From positions 1 to 39,902 of the forward strand of contig SXOA01000135.1 in assembly GCA_005778405.1 (NCBI GenBank): a stretch of DNA of 39,902 nucleotides. Direction: 5' to 3'. The position numbers were made by a program, and so were the translations under genes. This document shows, one piece after another, positions 38,848 to 39,902 of the stretch. Within the stretch, counting starts at the first letter, position 1. Every line of letters begins with the position of its first letter. The stretch comes from Planctomycetaceae bacterium (GTDB taxonomy: Bacteria; Planctomycetota; Planctomycetia; Pirellulales; Pirellulaceae). Under the pieces are notes generated by a model. That model made no database searches, was not told where the DNA came from, and worked only from the letters and a program-made list of their open reading frames with translations.

Positions 38848-39255
38848 CTACTTCGCCTTCTCGAATCCCGCCTTCAGCAATTCCTCATATCCCGGCTTGA
38901 GGACCCGGACTTCAAAGCCCTGCTTCTTCAGGACTTCCCCGCAAGCCAGCGCCCGCCGGCCGGCCCGGCAATGCGTATAGATAATCTTGGTCTTGTCCAA
39001 CTTCTTCGCCAATTCAGCTGCCTCTCTCTCCACGTCGAGCTTGCTCTTGGGCATGAACAACGCGCCCGCAATGTGCCCGGCGTCCCATTCGTTCTGCTCG
39101 CGAACATCCACCAGCACCGCCTTGCCCTCTTTGATGTTCTTCAACGCGGCTTCCGGCGTGTCCTTGGTGTGCGTCAAGTCTTCCGCGCTCGCTGGTTGGG
39201 ACCAGGCCATGCTAATCACGCTCGCCATCGCCAGCGCACCAAGTAAGAATCTCAT
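38848..39255 (-). CDS. Secreted single-domain rhodanese
   Basis: A 135-residue exported sulfurtransferase-like protein. The start at 39255 has AGGAG (complement of 39263-39267) seven bases upstream and gives a signal peptide (RFLLGALAMASVISMAWSQPASA). The rhodanese domain includes LVDVREQNEWDAGHIAGALFMP and the active-site loop THCRAGRRA, with the cysteine and the CxxGxR pattern intact. It probably transfers sulfur to an acceptor in the periplasm, though the acceptor is unknown. A longer frame to 39309 was rejected because it hides the signal peptide and ribosome binding site. Confidence 0.9.
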   Translation of the reverse strand: MRFLLGALAMASVISMAWSQPASAEDLTHTKDTPEAALKNIKEGKAVLVDVREQNEWDAGHIAGALFMPKSKLDVEREAAELAKKLDKTKIIYTHCRAGRRALACGEVLKKQGFEVRVLKPGYEELLKAGFEKAK

Positions 39256-39299
39256 TGCTTCGCTCCTGCCAAGGGGTTTGTGAAATTGTTTGTCCCTCA

Positions 39300-39396
39300 A
39301 TTGTAGCAAATCGATCCGTCAAACAGCCAGACAGAGCGAGTCACTGAAAGCTCCGCTCGACCCCGTTCTGGCATCACCATCCCAATTTGCTACAAC
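39300..39396. promoter_or_regulatory. Mirror-symmetric divergent promoters (rhodanese and Gfo/Idh/MocA genes)
   Basis: TTGTAGCAAAT at 39301-39311 and its exact reverse complement at 39385-39395 are 73 bases apart. Read outward each gives TTTGCTACAA, an extended -10 box (TGC-TACAAT on the minus strand at 39305-39300; TGC-TACAAC on the plus strand at 39391-39396). The plus copy has CTGGCA 17 bp upstream. Predicted leaders are about 38-39 nt on both sides. Confidence 0.5.
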
Positions 39397-39441
39397 TGAT
39401 ACTCCTCAAAAATCAACCTCTCTTGTTACGGAGTCCTCTCC

Positions 39442-39902
39442 ATGTCCACCAACGGTTCCCTCAATCGAAAACTCCGGATGGCTCTCTGCGGCGGCGGACA
39501 AGGGGCGTTTATCGGCCGCGTCCATTGCACGGCCGCAGTGCTGGATAACCGGGCGGCTCTCGTGGCGGGGGCACTCTCCAGCAATGCCGACCGGGCCAAA
39601 GCTTCCGCTCCCGATTACGACATTCCGGTGGAAAGAGCCTACACCTCCATCAGCGAACTCGTGCAAAAGGAAAAGGCCCTGCCAGCCGACAAGCGGATCG
39701 ACTTCGTCTCCGTCGCCACGCCGAACCACACGCATTTCGAGCTGGCCAAAACGGCTGCCGAAGCCGGCTTCAACGTCATCTGCGACAAGCCGATGACGTT
39801 TGACCTCGCCCAGGCGGAGCAGCTCGCCGACATCGTCGACAAAAGCGGCGTCGTCTTCGCCGTTACCCACAACTACACCGGCTCTCCGCTGGTGCGGCAG
39901 GC
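39442..39902 (+). CDS. Gfo/Idh/MocA family oxidoreductase (3' end beyond the window)
   Basis: The first 153 residues of an NAD(P)-dependent oxidoreductase of the glucose-fructose oxidoreductase/inositol dehydrogenase family. GGAG at 39430-39433 lies eight bases before the ATG. The Rossmann nucleotide-binding loop is seen as LCGGGQGAFIGRVH at residues about 15-28, followed by VSVATPNHTHFELA and the catalytic-lysine segment CDKPMTFDLAQAE. The frame is open at the last base and the C-terminal substrate-binding domain is missing, so the sugar or inositol substrate cannot be predicted. Confidence 0.9.
   Translation, partial: MSTNGSLNRKLRMALCGGGQGAFIGRVHCTAAVLDNRAALVAGALSSNADRAKASAPDYDIPVERAYTSISELVQKEKALPADKRIDFVSVATPNHTHFELAKTAAEAGFNVICDKPMTFDLAQAEQLADIVDKSGVVFAVTHNYTGSPLVRQ

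Noticed and set aside
39368..39396. Sigma-54 promoter (TGGCA ... TTGCT) before the Gfo/Idh/MocA gene
   Set aside because: The GG and GC elements are about 17 bases apart instead of the required 10.
1..39902. tRNA, rRNA, transposase, integrase or phage genes
   Set aside because: Both strands were read for T-arm-like motifs and mobile-element proteins and none was found.

Overview
The window looks like a chromosomal segment of a planctomycete (Planctomycetota, most likely Pirellulales-like). The evidence is two giant surface-type proteins with the planctomycete N-terminal LEPR-XLL motif (LEDRRLLA / FEDRRML) and dockerin-type calcium loops, a sialate O-acetylesterase/SGNH esterase-rich gene set, scattered rather than clustered housekeeping genes (an orphan nuoD, scpB without scpA), high GC, and many short palindromic elements between genes. 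No tRNA, rRNA, CRISPR array, transposase or phage gene was recognised.

Layout. 1-10874: a promoter, a 13-bp-arm leader hairpin, one 3467-residue secreted repeat protein ending in a type I dockerin, and its terminator. 11003-16222: sialate O-acetylesterase, an isolated nuoD, a convergent SGNH hydrolase fused to a Dabb domain, then a PaiB-like flavoprotein plus GNAT acetyltransferase pair. 16268-18774 (minus strand): a histidine-phosphatase-fold protein that has lost its catalytic histidines, ribulose-phosphate epimerase and ScpB. 18928-20025: a Tat-exported alpha/beta hydrolase. 20020-24348 (minus): a four-gene unit made of a YdiJ-like FAD/Fe-S oxidoreductase, moaD, an unrecognised AT-richer gene and moaE. 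24505-25458: an NHL-repeat lipoprotein that may be translated from a leaderless mRNA. 25613-30148: a second LEPR-XLL/dockerin protein split by an apparent single-base frameshift, carrying a PKD-like region and an HEVGH metallopeptidase-like motif, followed one base later by an LRR/HEAT-like protein. 30191-35724: a large von Willebrand factor A membrane protein and a UvrD/PcrA helicase. 35797-39255 (minus): rhodanese, flavin reductase, HflX, then acylphosphatase and a DUF309 protein, with a strong intrinsic terminator and a possible small RNA between hflX and acyP. 39442-end: a Gfo/Idh/MocA oxidoreductase cut by the window edge.

How it fits together. Most of the window is a mosaic of small transcription units. 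Functional links are visible only for the molybdopterin-synthase pair (moaD/moaE), the paiB/GNAT pair, the exported hydrolases, which suit polysaccharide scavenging, and the surface-protein genes. The most noteworthy observations are the frameshifted dockerin/metallopeptidase gene, the His-less phosphatase homologue, the SGNH-Dabb fusion, the Trx-like orphan inside the moa unit, the probable small RNA downstream of hflX, the mirror-symmetric divergent promoters before the rhodanese gene, and at least six intergenic palindromic elements, two copies of which show compensatory base changes.
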